From Channallabes apus (Eukaryota; Chordata; Actinopteri; Siluriformes; Clariidae): a stretch of DNA of 64,000 nucleotides. Positions 24,201-32,040 of the stretch are shown here, piece by piece. Within the stretch, counting starts at the first letter, position 1; every line of letters starts with the position of its first letter. The translations under genes were made by a program, and so were the position numbers. Under the pieces are notes generated by a model. The model was not told where the DNA came from and made no database searches. It worked only from the letters and a program-made list of their open reading frames with translations. The DNA lies in the NCBI GenBank assembly GCA_030522415.1, contig CM060126.1:5854645-5918644 (forward strand). Reading direction: 5' to 3'.

Positions 24201-26828
24201 TTCGTGTATTTAATTACTGTCAGAATGTGCAGGCTACCACTGACTGTGAAACTGGAAATGAGCCGTGGGATGATGTGAATGACTCGTGTTCTAGATCATT
24301 AGTTGCTGCTGAAGTTTCTGCTATGTTGCGTGCTCACCCCAGCAATGAGGTTGGTCTCTTACTTGTAGCCGATACATCACTCCAGCTACCCTCTGAAGAT
24401 CCGTTTGTAGTGATTTCTTTTTCCAGGCTCGCCAGTCTTCAAGAGCAGGACAACACAGTTGGTTCTGAGACATAAACGTCCTTCAAAAAGTGAGAGAGCA
24501 AAGGACTCTAGATCATATGACATACCTTTTGAAGCACTGGAAAAAGCTAAAGATTCGTAATCATGTGCTGTACAGAGTAAAGAAGGATCAGCTGATGAAT
24601 AGAAAACTTTTCAATATGTTGTACCCAAGTCCCTGAAAAATTATGTTCTCCGTGGTGTTCATGATGCTGCCGGACACCAGGGGAGTGCAAGAACACTCTC
24701 CCTTGCACCTGCAAGATTCTTTTGGCCAGGGATGAGCAAGGACGTTAAGCTTTATGTAAGAAACTGTGAGAGATGGGTTTTCGCGGAAACCTTCAGAACT
24801 AGATGCTTGTGAGCCCCTTGAGCACATTCAGACCTCTGAGCCTATGGAGCTCATGTTTATTGACTTTTGGAGTGCCGAACAAACCTCATGGAAGGGCATT
24901 GATGTCCTTGTAGTGACGGATCATTTCTCTTAGATGGCACATGCCTTCCCCTGTCAAAATCAGTCTGCAAAGCAAGTGGCCCACTGCCTTTGGAATGGCT
25001 ACTTTTGTATTTACAGTTTTCCAAAGAGAATACATTCAGACCAAGGGGCAAATTTTGAAAGCAAAATCATTAAGAATTTGCTTGAAATGGCCAGTATTCA
25101 GAACACCCACACCATATCACCCTATGGGTAATAGTTTAGCGGAACATTTCAACAGGACATTGGGGAATATGATAAGAGCTCTCTCCCAGTCAAATGCAAG
25201 TCAAGGTGGCCACAGCTCCTAAAGACTTTGATCTTTAGTTACAATGGTACTGTGCATGAAACGACTGGGTTTGCGCCCTTCTAACTTATGTTTGGGCGTA
25301 TTCCGAGGATGCCAATTGACATCATGTTTCAGCACATCCTTTGTGATGATAGACTGGGCAGCCATCATGAGTTTGTTACCTCACTAAGAAGAGACCTGAG
25401 CACAGCTGTTGCTCGACCCTACAGCCTCCTATAAGTCACAGCTTTTTAACATTCAATTAAATTTTATTTGTGTAGCGCTTTTAACAATTGACATTGTCTC
25501 AAAGCAGCTTTACACAATAAACAACATGAAAGAGACTTAAAATCCGTCAGTGTTTTAGACTGTGGTTCTACAGCTATAGGCCTTTGGATGGAATGGTGTA
25601 TACTAGGATTGAAACAATGTTTTGTGTATTTTCATGAATTCTTTTCATCAAAAGTACAATGTTGCTGTCACACAATAATTAGGAAACATACAAAATATTG
25701 TCTTAGTAACTTAGTTACCCTTCACCTCATTACACAGTTCTAAGAAACAAATTGTTTGTGCTCCTAGACACTAGAATTAGATGAGTGACATTTAGCCTTA
25801 CTATATAATAAAAATATTTTGAATGGTGAGAAGGGAAGTGAATGTCTGTTATAATTGTGGGATGCTTTAACTGGTAAACTTATAATCTTTTTCTCGCATA
25901 GTTTTTCTGCACCACCATGCCTATTCTGATACTAGTGGTCCACTGATCACGCTCTCACTCATTGTCTATACCGCGTAATCCTGTATATAGGGTTGCGGGG
26001 CCCTAGAGGCTATCTCAGGAAACTTAGGACACAGGGCGTGGTACACAATGGACAGGGTGCCAATTCATCACAGGGCACACACATGAACACTATGGGCAAT
26101 TTGGGAATGGCAATTAGCATAATCTGAATGTTTTTGGACTGTGTGAGGAAATAGGAGTACCCGGAGGAAACCCACCCAGCACAGGAAGAACATGCAAACT
26201 CAGAGGTGCACACAGAGGCGGGAATTAAACCTGGCTGGGTATCAAACCCAGACCCTGGAGGTGCAAGGCGAAAGTGCTAACCACTAAGCCACCATGCCGC
26301 CTGGTCCACTGATTTAGAAGAATATCTTATTTTAATAGGTCCTCATTGCTCATAACTCACTACTGTACATAAACTGTAAACACTCTGGATTGCATTATTT
26401 ATAGCTTTCACACATATTGTATATAATGACCTCCCTCATTCCACTCTCAATAACAATTTGCTCACATGTATATAATCTTCGCACACCATGGATATCATAA
26501 CCATGATATACTGTACAATATGTTACTTCATTGCATCCATCTATAATCATTGCTTTCATTGAATATAACTCCTATGTACTCTTTACATATGCAAAAAAAA
26601 AAATTAAGTATACAATACCGTCTTTCGTTGCACTCATCCCCGACCGATTCCCAAAGGTATTTGAACATGAATAAATACCTTGATTTGATTGATAAGTTCT
26701 TCATTCTCTGGCACAGCAGGGCTGATGACTATAAGGATATCAGTGTACCCATTTCCATCCAGGCTAATAGTTGTAACAGGTCCCAGTGCACTAAGACACA
26801 GAACAAATGCAGCAAAAATGAGTTCCAT
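11532..26828 (-). CDS. clca: Calcium-activated chloride channel regulator (CLCA), 14 coding exons
   Basis: CLCA proteins are secreted or membrane-attached metalloproteases that cut themselves and modulate calcium-activated chloride current (TMEM16A in the human CLCA1 case). Exons on the minus strand: 26,828-26,679; 21,735-21,598; 21,430-21,280; 21,188-21,083; 20,981-20,819; 20,453-20,226; 19,643-19,419; 19,286-19,106; 15,855-15,749; 15,671-15,462; 15,329-15,059; 14,977-14,813; 13,528-13,310; 11,899-11,532. All junctions are GT-AG and phases agree. The sum is 2,682 nt, i.e. 893 residues, close to the roughly 900-940 of the family. Domains: signal peptide 1-20; HEWAH 152-156 with DE 163-164; VWA about 300-475 with MIDAS D306/S308/S310, T376 and D406; beta-rich region 480-830; membrane helix about 861-885; short basic tail. 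The paralogue (clca1 or another) is not resolved. Introns 1 and 8 are filled with retroelements. Confidence 0.95.
13310..13528 (-). CDS. clca: CLCA exon 13 (residues 699-772)
   Basis: It encodes [16 protein letters not shown] and a fibronectin-III-like strand pattern ending [16 protein letters not shown]. Donor ACAG|GTGAGC. Confidence 0.94.
13611..14640. other. CLCA intron 12, no gene seen
   Basis: The intron between exons 12 and 13 (13,529-14,812). The central kilobase is richer in CT than its surroundings and may be an old retroelement tail. I cannot assign it. Confidence 0.4.
14813..14977 (-). CDS. clca: CLCA exon 12 (residues 644-699)
   Basis: It encodes [15 protein letters not shown], a CLCA hallmark followed by the [13 protein letters not shown] strand. 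Phase 1 at both ends. Confidence 0.94.
15059..15329 (-). CDS. clca: CLCA exon 11 (residues 554-644)
   Basis: It starts [12 protein letters not shown] and continues through [15 protein letters not shown] to LELFDNGAG. The final G codon is split over the donor GCAG|GTACAA. Confidence 0.94.
15462..15671 (-). CDS. clca: CLCA exon 10 (residues 484-553)
   Basis: 70 codons, phase 0 at both ends, encoding the beta-rich [20 protein letters not shown] and TVYIQSPSG region. Two N-glycosylation sequons (NGT, NTT). Confidence 0.93.
15749..15855 (-). CDS. clca: CLCA exon 9 (residues 448-483)
   Basis: It encodes [20 protein letters not shown], the end of the VWA region. The codon G|GT is completed across the 3.2-kb intron 8 that carries the DIRS insertion. 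Confidence 0.93.
16520..16966 (-). pseudogene. DIRS RNase H / linker relic
   Basis: The frame holds [20 protein letters not shown] and [12 protein letters not shown], the block that follows RNase H in fish DIRS elements. The preceding TDN active-site block is frame-shifted. Confidence 0.7.
17611..18800 (-). pseudogene. DIRS gag-like ORF relic
   Basis: Frames 18,435-18,800 ([13 protein letters not shown] and downstream acidic tail), 17,956-18,195 and 17,611-17,928 ([20 protein letters not shown]) align in order with the gag frame of DIRS copy 2, with frameshifts between them. Function in the family: nucleocapsid-like RNA binding. Confidence 0.6.
19106..19286 (-). CDS. clca: CLCA exon 8, VWA domain
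   Basis: It encodes [12 protein letters not shown] with the MIDAS Asp406 and [13 protein letters not shown]. The donor ACAG|GTAAAT, phase 1, is followed within six nt by the end of a DIRS element. Confidence 0.95.
19419..19643 (-). CDS. clca: CLCA exon 7, VWA domain
   Basis: VWA core ([16 protein letters not shown]) and the third MIDAS residue in [11 protein letters not shown] (T376). Phase 0 at both ends; donor GAG|GTGAGA. Confidence 0.95.
20226..20453 (-). CDS. clca: CLCA exon 6, start of VWA domain
   Basis: It encodes [21 protein letters not shown], then [10 protein letters not shown] and [13 protein letters not shown]. The last carries the DxSxS MIDAS residues 306-310. Both ends are phase 0. 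A decayed copy of this exon lies at 44.2-44.4 kb. Confidence 0.95.
20819..20981 (-). CDS. clca: CLCA exon 5 (residues 182-236)
   Basis: A Cys-containing region ([25 protein letters not shown]) ends in [11 protein letters not shown]. The acceptor follows a long T tract. Donor GTGAGT is phase 0. One N-glycosylation sequon (NAS). Confidence 0.93.
21083..21188 (-). CDS. clca: CLCA exon 4 with HEWAH metalloprotease motif
   Basis: It encodes [18 protein letters not shown]. The HExxH zinc ligands and catalytic Glu are intact at 152-156, with the following D/E pair at 163-164. The acceptor follows an ATT-repeat-rich intron 3; donor AAG|GTTTTA is phase 2. Confidence 0.95.
21198..21232. repeat. (AAT)n microsatellite in CLCA intron 3
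   Basis: About 11-12 AAT units directly upstream of the exon 4 acceptor. Confidence 0.95.
21280..21430 (-). CDS. clca: CLCA exon 3 (residues 97-147)
   Basis: It encodes [20 protein letters not shown], a strongly conserved CLCA block, and ends in ...KPYGPKG. Donor AAAG|GTAATA leaves phase 1. Confidence 0.95.
21598..21735 (-). CDS. clca: CLCA exon 2 (residues 51-96)
   Basis: Acceptor CATAG|GAAATG and donor AAG|GTAAAT, phase 0 at both ends. It encodes the conserved [20 protein letters not shown] and PPTWKT blocks of the CLCA N-terminal domain. Confidence 0.95.
21808..21900 (-). mobile_element. LINE 3'-end fragment
   Basis: (CAATT)n followed by TTTATTTATATAGCGC and AACAATGGTCATTGTCTC is the reverse complement of the 3' tail of the LINE at 53.5-54.8 kb. 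It is a severely 5'-truncated insertion. Confidence 0.8.
22158..22507 (+). mobile_element. tRNA-derived SINE (Mermaid-like), copy 2
   Basis: Full copy with GTGTAGTGGTTAGCACTGTC and GGGTTCGATTCCCGG boxes and a GAATGAATG tail. A 12-bp duplication, TGTTGTGTACTG, flanks it at 22,146-22,157 and 22,508-22,519. It sits in CLCA intron 1. Confidence 0.92.
22909..23925 (-). mobile_element. hAT-type DNA transposon relic nested in Gypsy
   Basis: It begins at a CAGGGGTCTTCAAC terminus of the hAT (Charlie-like) type and splits the Gypsy RT from its RNase H. A minus-strand frame, 23,371-23,583, encodes a BED-finger-like [20 protein letters not shown] and [14 protein letters not shown], as in GTF2IRD2/ZBED-type hAT transposases. 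The far terminal repeat is not recognisable. Confidence 0.65.
24035..25222 (+). pseudogene. Gypsy RNase H end and integrase relic
   Basis: The linker frame 24,035-24,475 is followed by an integrase split over several frames up to 25,222. The zinc-binding H..H block (VHDAAGHQG), the first catalytic Asp context (FIDFWSAEQ), the second Asp (HSDQGANF) and the Glu (AEHFNRT) can all be found. An in-frame stop follows DHFS. Not functional. Confidence 0.75.
25446..25530 (-). mobile_element. LINE 3'-end fragment
   Basis: TTTATTTGTGTAGCGC followed by ACATTGTCTCAAAGCAGC: the same LINE 3' tail as at 21.8 kb, in minus orientation and truncated. It abuts the Gypsy relic. Confidence 0.75.
25948..26301 (-). 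mobile_element. tRNA-derived SINE (Mermaid-like), copy 3
   Basis: A diverged copy with the A/B-box region at its right end (GGCGAAAGTGCTAACCACTA). A 12-bp duplication, TGGTCCACTGAT, flanks it at 25,936-25,947 and 26,302-26,313. It has more substitutions than the other copies, so it is older. Confidence 0.9.
26679..26828 (-). CDS. clca: CLCA exon 1 (residues 1-50)
   Basis: It starts at the ATG followed by a hydrophobic signal peptide ([16 protein letters not shown]) and the family's N-terminal strand [17 protein letters not shown]. The donor AAG|GTATTT is phase 0. Confidence 0.93.
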
Positions 26829-26856
26829 GATTGCAAAACTGAAAAAGGGGTCCTAG

Positions 26857-26895
26857 GGTGTTATATTTATCTTGTGAACCACACCCATTGGTTCG
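26857..26895 (-). promoter_or_regulatory. Candidate CLCA core promoter (CCAAT and TATA-like)
   Basis: Upstream of the start codon on the minus strand, CCAAT (26,891-26,887) is followed 16 nt later by ATAAATATAA (26,870-26,861), with a GATA-like AGATAA between. If the TATA-like box works, transcription starts about 10 nt before the ATG. An upstream non-coding exon cannot be excluded. Confidence 0.4.
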
Positions 26896-26899
26896 AAAA

Positions 26900-27500
26900 T
26901 AGGAGGATCTTTCTGAGTCATTTTGGCAATGCATTCAGAAATCACTCTTCGAAATACTTACTGATTTCAGCGACCTACAGTAGACGGGTCGCTTTGAAAA
27001 CTAAAACTCTAAGGATTTAATCTAAAACTAATTCATCAACAGCTGTATTCACAAAATATGTACATTATTCATGCATTTGGATTTTGCATTGCATCTTGGT
27101 TCATCGGATAAAGGTGCTTCGGTACCAGTTGGTGCTTCCCCTGTTTGATGAGCTGTACTGTATATTAAAACCCTTTTGTTTCATTGTGTCCCTGCAAAGC
27201 ATTTTATGTGATCGAGCCTGATATAAATTACATATACTCCAAATGCAGTTTGTCTTAAAAAAAAAAAAAGGCCCATTCAGACCACTTTGTTTTTTCCTAT
27301 CTTCCTGGGTCTCGGAAATATTGCTTGCTAAAAATTTTCTTTCAGCTTATGATGCCTTAGTTTGCTGTACATTTTCTTTGGAGTTTATTCTCTAACAGAA
27401 TGATCCATCTTTGTTATCACAAAGAACAGTTCAGGAAATAATTCCTACTATGCCATTGCACTGTATAGTGACTCACCACTATGTAACATATGACTATAGC
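26900..27500. other. 5' flank of CLCA, no gene
   Basis: AT-rich sequence upstream of the CLCA start. No conserved coding segment is seen. Confidence 0.5.
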
Positions 27501-27610
27501 AACTGTAACGGGTTCGACCCATGTTGCAGAAGCAGTACCATAAAGCATAGACACGAGGCGGGAAAAACAGTAATTTATTAAGGAGTGTAAAGCTCCGTAG
27601 TGGGCACATA

Positions 27611-29229
27611 CAGTGGTGTGAAAAACTATTTGCCCCCCTCCTGATTTCTACTTCTTTTGCATGTTTGTCACACAAAATGTTTCTGATCATCAAACACATT
27701 TAACTATTAGTCAAAGATAACACAAGTAAACACAAAATGCAGCTTTTAAATGAGGGGTTTTATTATTTAGGGAGAAAAAAAATCCAAACCTACATGGCCC
27801 TGTGTGAAAAAGTAATTGCCCCCTGAACCTAATAACTGGTTGGGCCACCCTTAGCAGCAATAACTGCAATCAAGCGTTTGCGATAACTTGCAACGAGTCT
27901 TTTACAGCGCTCTGGAGGAATTTTGTCCCACTCATCTTTGCAGAATTGTTGTACTTCAGCTTTATTTGAGGGTTTTCTAGCATGAACCGCCTTTTTAAGG
28001 TCATGCCACAACATCTCAATAGGATTCAGGTCAGGACTTTGACTAGGCCACTCCAAAGTCTTCATTTTGCTTTTCTTCAGCCATTCAGAGGTGGATTTGC
28101 TGGTGTGTTTTGGGTCATTGTCCTGCTGCAGCACCCAAGATCGCTTCAGCTTGAGTTGACGAACAGATGGCCAGACATTCTCCTTCAGGATTTTTTGGTA
28201 GACAGTAGAATTCATGGTTCCATCTATCACAGCAAGCCTTCCAGGTCCTGAAGCAGCAAAACAACCCCAGACCATCACACTACCACCACCATATTTTACT
28301 GTTGGTATGATGTTCTTTTTCTGAAATGCTGTGTTACTTTTACGCCAGATGTAACGCGACACGCACCTTCCAAAAAGTTAAACTTTTGTCTCGTTGGTCC
28401 ACAAGGTATTTCCCCAAAAGTCTTGGCAATCATTGACATGTTTTTTAGCAAAATTGAGACGAGCCTTAATGTTCTCTTTGCTTAAAAGTGGTTTGCGCCT
28501 TGGAAATCTGCCATGCAGGCCGTTTTTGCCCAGTCTCTTTCTTATGGTGGAGTCGTGAACACTGACCTTAATTGAGGCAAGTGAGGCCTGCAGTTCTTTA
28601 GATGTTGTCCTGGGGTCTTTTGTGGCCTCTCGGATGAGTTGTCTCTGCGCTCTTGGGGTAATTTTGGTCGGCCGCCCACTCCGGGGAAGGTTCACCACTG
28701 TTCCATGTTTTTGCCATTTGTGGATAATGGCTCTCACTGTGGTTCGCTGGAGTCCCAAAGCTTTAGAAATGGCTTTATAACCTTTACCAGACTGATAGAT
28801 CTCAATTACTTTTGTTCTCATTTGTTCCTGAATTTCTTTGGATCTTGGCATGATGTCTAGCTTTTGAGGTGCTTTTGGTCTACTTCTCTGTGTCAGGTAG
28901 CTCCTATTTAAGTGATTTCTTGATTGAAACAGGTGTGGCAGTAATCAGGCCTGGGGGTGACTACAGAAATTGAACTCAGGTGTGATAAACCACAGTTAAG
29001 TTATGTTTTAACAAGGGGGACAATCACTTTTTCACACAGGGCCATGTAGATTTGGAGTTTTTTTCTCCCTTAATAACGTAAACCTTCATTTAAAAACTGC
29101 ATTTTGTGTTCAATTATGTTATCTTTGACTAATAGTTAACGGTTTTTGATGAGCAGAAACATTTAAGTGTGACAAACATGCAAAAGAATAAGAAATCAGG
29201 AAGGGGGCAAATAGTTTTTCACACCACTG
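27611..29229 (-). mobile_element. Tc1/mariner element, copy A
   Basis: Bounded by TA dinucleotides (27,609-27,610 and 29,230-29,231). Inverted repeats of roughly 215 bp each contain an outer and an inner direct repeat (GTGTGAAAAACTATTTGCCC and GTGTGAAAAAGTAATTGCCC), the IR/DR layout. One transposase gene fills the centre. Length 1,619 bp. Confidence 0.95.
27829..28851 (-). pseudogene. Tc1 transposase, copy A (one stop, D to N)
   Basis: N-terminal paired-like helix-turn-helix domains (MPRSKEIQEQMRTKVIEIYQ, GLQRTTVRAIIHKWQ, LPRSGRPTKI) are followed by the DDE domain. The first catalytic Asp block reads WTNETKV (N for D) and is followed at once by a stop where sister copies have Glu. The rest (QQDNDPKHTSKSTSEW and [16 protein letters not shown]) is intact, so Asp 2 and Glu are present. 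Otherwise uninterrupted. Confidence 0.95.
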
Positions 29230-29329
29230 TAAATCACGGACACAAGGAGGAGTTTCAATGAACTCAGGTGCGCTTTATTTATGGTGCTTAGTGTGAAGCA
29301 AGAAAACACGTATATAGTTAACCTCCAGC

Positions 29330-31995
29330 AAAATTACATGCAGGGGTCTCGATCACCGGTACTCCGGGGTTTGTAGGGAGGTGAACAGACGGGGCATATT
29401 CCGGGACGCTTTCGGAGCTCAGCTTGGTACAAAACAGTATAAACAAGAGAGAGGCCGAAGAGCACATGGAAGGCAGAGCTGGGAGGGAGTTGAGCTTCCT
29501 GATCGCCTGATGGATGAAGCTGTACTGTACTTCAGTCTGCTTGTCCTGGCATGAAGACTCCTGAGTCTCCTCCCTGATCATAGCAGACTAAAGAGTCGGG
29601 CGGGTAGGGTCACAGGCGATGTAGAGAGCTTTGTGTGGTGTAGGCGCCGTACCACACACTGATGCAGCTGGTCAGAATGTTCTCAATTGTGCCTCTTGTT
29701 ACGTGCAGAGGAGTAGTGCACGTATGTGTGTGTGTAGCGCGGGTATGTGCGCATGCGCGACGGCGGCGCGTGCGCGATCTCTCCCCCCTTTCTCTCTCTC
29801 CCGCTCTCCTTTTCGCAGGAAGCCCCGCCCCGATGGAACGTGCCGTGACGTGCGCCGTGATTGGCTGGCTGTGGATCTGCGTGTCTTCTTAAGCTCGCGA
29901 GTGGAAGCAGGAAGTGCGCGACTTATGCCTTGTGTGTGACTTCCGTGCTCCGTTGTTGATTGGTTAATTGTGAACGTTGAATTGTGTGGTTGTTGGATTG
30001 TGTGATTAATTGAGTGATTGATTGTATGTTGAAGTGTTGGTGTGTGACTGGGTGACTGAGTATTTGTTTGTTATTTTGTATTTGTTTTGAGTGTGTGTGT
30101 GTTTTTGGTTTGTTTGGTTGGAGAGAGAGCCTGTGTGTCGCGCCTTGCCTCTCTCCTTCCCTTTTGTTGTTTTTGGATTTTCTTTTGTTTGTTTGTGTTA
30201 GCGTGGATGGAAGTGTTCCTCCCGCTTTTGTATATAGTTTTCTTTGTTGTAAATATTGTGTATATATATTTTGTTCTTTTCTTGTTTGTACATAGTCGCA
30301 AGGAAGCAGTAGGGGTTGGGTGCCATTTTTGTTGTCCCCTGTTTTCTCCTGTTTTTGTAAGTAGTTAGGAAGCTAGTTTAGTTGCTGTATTTTGATTTAT
30401 ATTCGTTTCTTTTGGTAGTTTAGTTAGTTTGAGGGAGGAGATAGAGGGGGGGGTTTTGTTTATTGTTTTGGCCTGGCTCAATCCTGAAGCCCAGAGCTTC
30501 CTGTATGTGTATGTGCGTGTGTGTTAAAATAAAAACCACGCACAAAATCTTGGTTGCAAGAATATTTATTTATAATCAATTTATTATTTTCTTTGTTGCG
30601 TCCCTTGACCCTAGACCGGGGGTCGTAACACCTCTGTAGATGGTGCACGTGATGAGTGTCTGGGCTCTGGTTCTTACCAGCTTACGGAGAAAGTAGAGAC
30701 GCTGTTGTGCTTTCTTGGCTAGTGCTGCAGTGTTGTTGGACCAGGAAAGATCTTCTGTAATGTGCACACCCAGGAACTTGGTGCTGCTCACCCTCTCCAC
30801 GATCGCACCATTGATAGTCAGAGGAGAGTGTTGGGTGTGTGCTGTCCTGTAATCGACAACAATCTCCTTCGTCTTTTCCACGTTCAGGGAGAGATTGTTG
30901 TCTGTGCACCACCTGGCCAGGCGGCTCACCTCACGCTGGCCAGGTCACGCTGTCTGGGGAAAGCATCGCCAGGATGAGGTGGTGGTCGTATCTGTTTGCA
31001 GACTGGTTTAGTACCTTTAACCAGTGGTCTGTATACAGGCATTAGCATGACAGTAATGTGGTCTGAGGCACCAAGGTGGGGGAGGGGAAGCTCCTCTCTG
31101 AGTAGTGTAAACAAGGTCCTCATGTGGGAAAGTCTATGTGCTGTTGTATTTTTGGAATAACACTTTTTAGGTCTGGTACATGATTAAAGTCCACAGCCAA
31201 GATGAGAAAAGCAGCTGGGTGAGCTGTCTGCTACTCACTGATGAGTTGGTACAGTTCATTTAGCGCTGATTAAAATGGCTGAATATTCGACATAGTCGAA
31301 TAGTCGACACTTTATGATCATAACCTCCACCAGGGAAGAATAGTACTTACAGACCACCACTGCATCACGGCACCACGCATCACTGATGTAAACACAAAGA
31401 CTGTCGCCACAGGTTTTACCGCTCTCAGCGAGAGCTCTGTCTGCTCGGTAGCATTTTAGCTGGTCGACCTGAACGGTGCTATCCGGAATGCTATTGTTGA
31501 GCCATGTTTTGGTTAAAACATAAAAACACAGCAGTCTCTTACAGTCCTTTGGGTTGTACGAAGAAGTTGAATGTAATCCAGTTTATTGTCCAAAGGGTGT
31601 ACGTTGACCAATACGATGTTAGGAATAGCCGGCTTGTGTGGGTTAGCCGCTAGCCTAGCCCGGATACCTCCACACTTATCCCTCTTCTGCTTCCTCTCAC
31701 GCCGCCTGTGGCGCCTCCACTCTGGGCGGGGTGCCAGAGTGGTGGTCGGTGATGGTGAAGGCCTCTGGAGCAAACCGATGTCCCGTAGCTCTTCCACGTT
31801 CGCAGAGTTTAACTTTAAAACTGTGGCTCTACCAATATCTAACAGAAACTCACGACTGTATGTGCGTTTTAAGGCAGATGGACGCACTGAAGATACAAAA
31901 ACACTGCGATTTACAAGACAAACAACACGAAAACATCGTTGTGTTGGGAGAGAGAGAAGCTGCAGCATGTAGACACGCCGCCATCTTGGAAACCA
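29330..31995 (-). mobile_element. L2-type LINE, split by a solo LTR and internally deleted
   Basis: 5' leader with GATGGCGGCG near 31,985; endonuclease N-terminal frame 31,513-31,968 (NIVLVNVHPLDNKLDYI); a short remnant at 30,926-31,123 (TLLREELPLPHL); then RT C-terminal domain 30,640-30,929 (SRLARWCTDNNLSLNVEKTK, FLGVHITEDLSW). The closing segment lies beyond the LTR at 29,318-29,690 (FIHQAIRKLNSLP). Most of the RT is deleted near 30,930. Confidence 0.8.
29697..30630 (+). mobile_element. Solo LTR, 934 bp
   Basis: It begins TGTTACG and ends CGTAACA, flanked by the 5-bp duplication CCTCT at 29,692-29,696 and 30,631-30,635. An AATAAA near 30,529 lies in the 3' part. No internal retroviral or Gypsy coding region is present, so LTR-LTR recombination has removed it. 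The orientation is inferred from the AATAAA. Short frames inside it are not genes. Confidence 0.88.
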
Positions 31996-32040
31996 TCCTG
32001 CATTGCCTGAAGACGTCTGTGCGTGTTGGTTTTTGATGCA

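Larger units (their letters stand above)
22530..25440 (+). mobile_element. Ty3/Gypsy retrotransposon relic in CLCA intron 1
   Basis: Antisense to CLCA. In order: RT motif C and thumb (22,600-22,890; [32 protein letters not shown]), a nested hAT (22,909-23,925), RNase H end (23,925-24,120; [34 protein letters not shown]) and integrase (24,490-25,400; [54 protein letters not shown]). gag, the 5' RT and both LTRs are absent. Several stops and frameshifts. Confidence 0.85.
27504..29330 (-). mobile_element. Possible LTR fragment around Tc1 copy A
   Basis: The TGTAACG at 27,504 reads CGTTACA at the end of a minus-strand segment containing AATAAA, like an LTR 3' end. Its continuation appears on the other side of Tc1 copy A (29,230-29,330). 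The opposite terminus is not convincing, so this is tentative. Confidence 0.3.

Noticed and set aside
29631..30368. Cys/Val/Phe-rich open frames
   Set aside because: They lie inside the solo LTR on low-complexity GT-rich and CpG-rich DNA.
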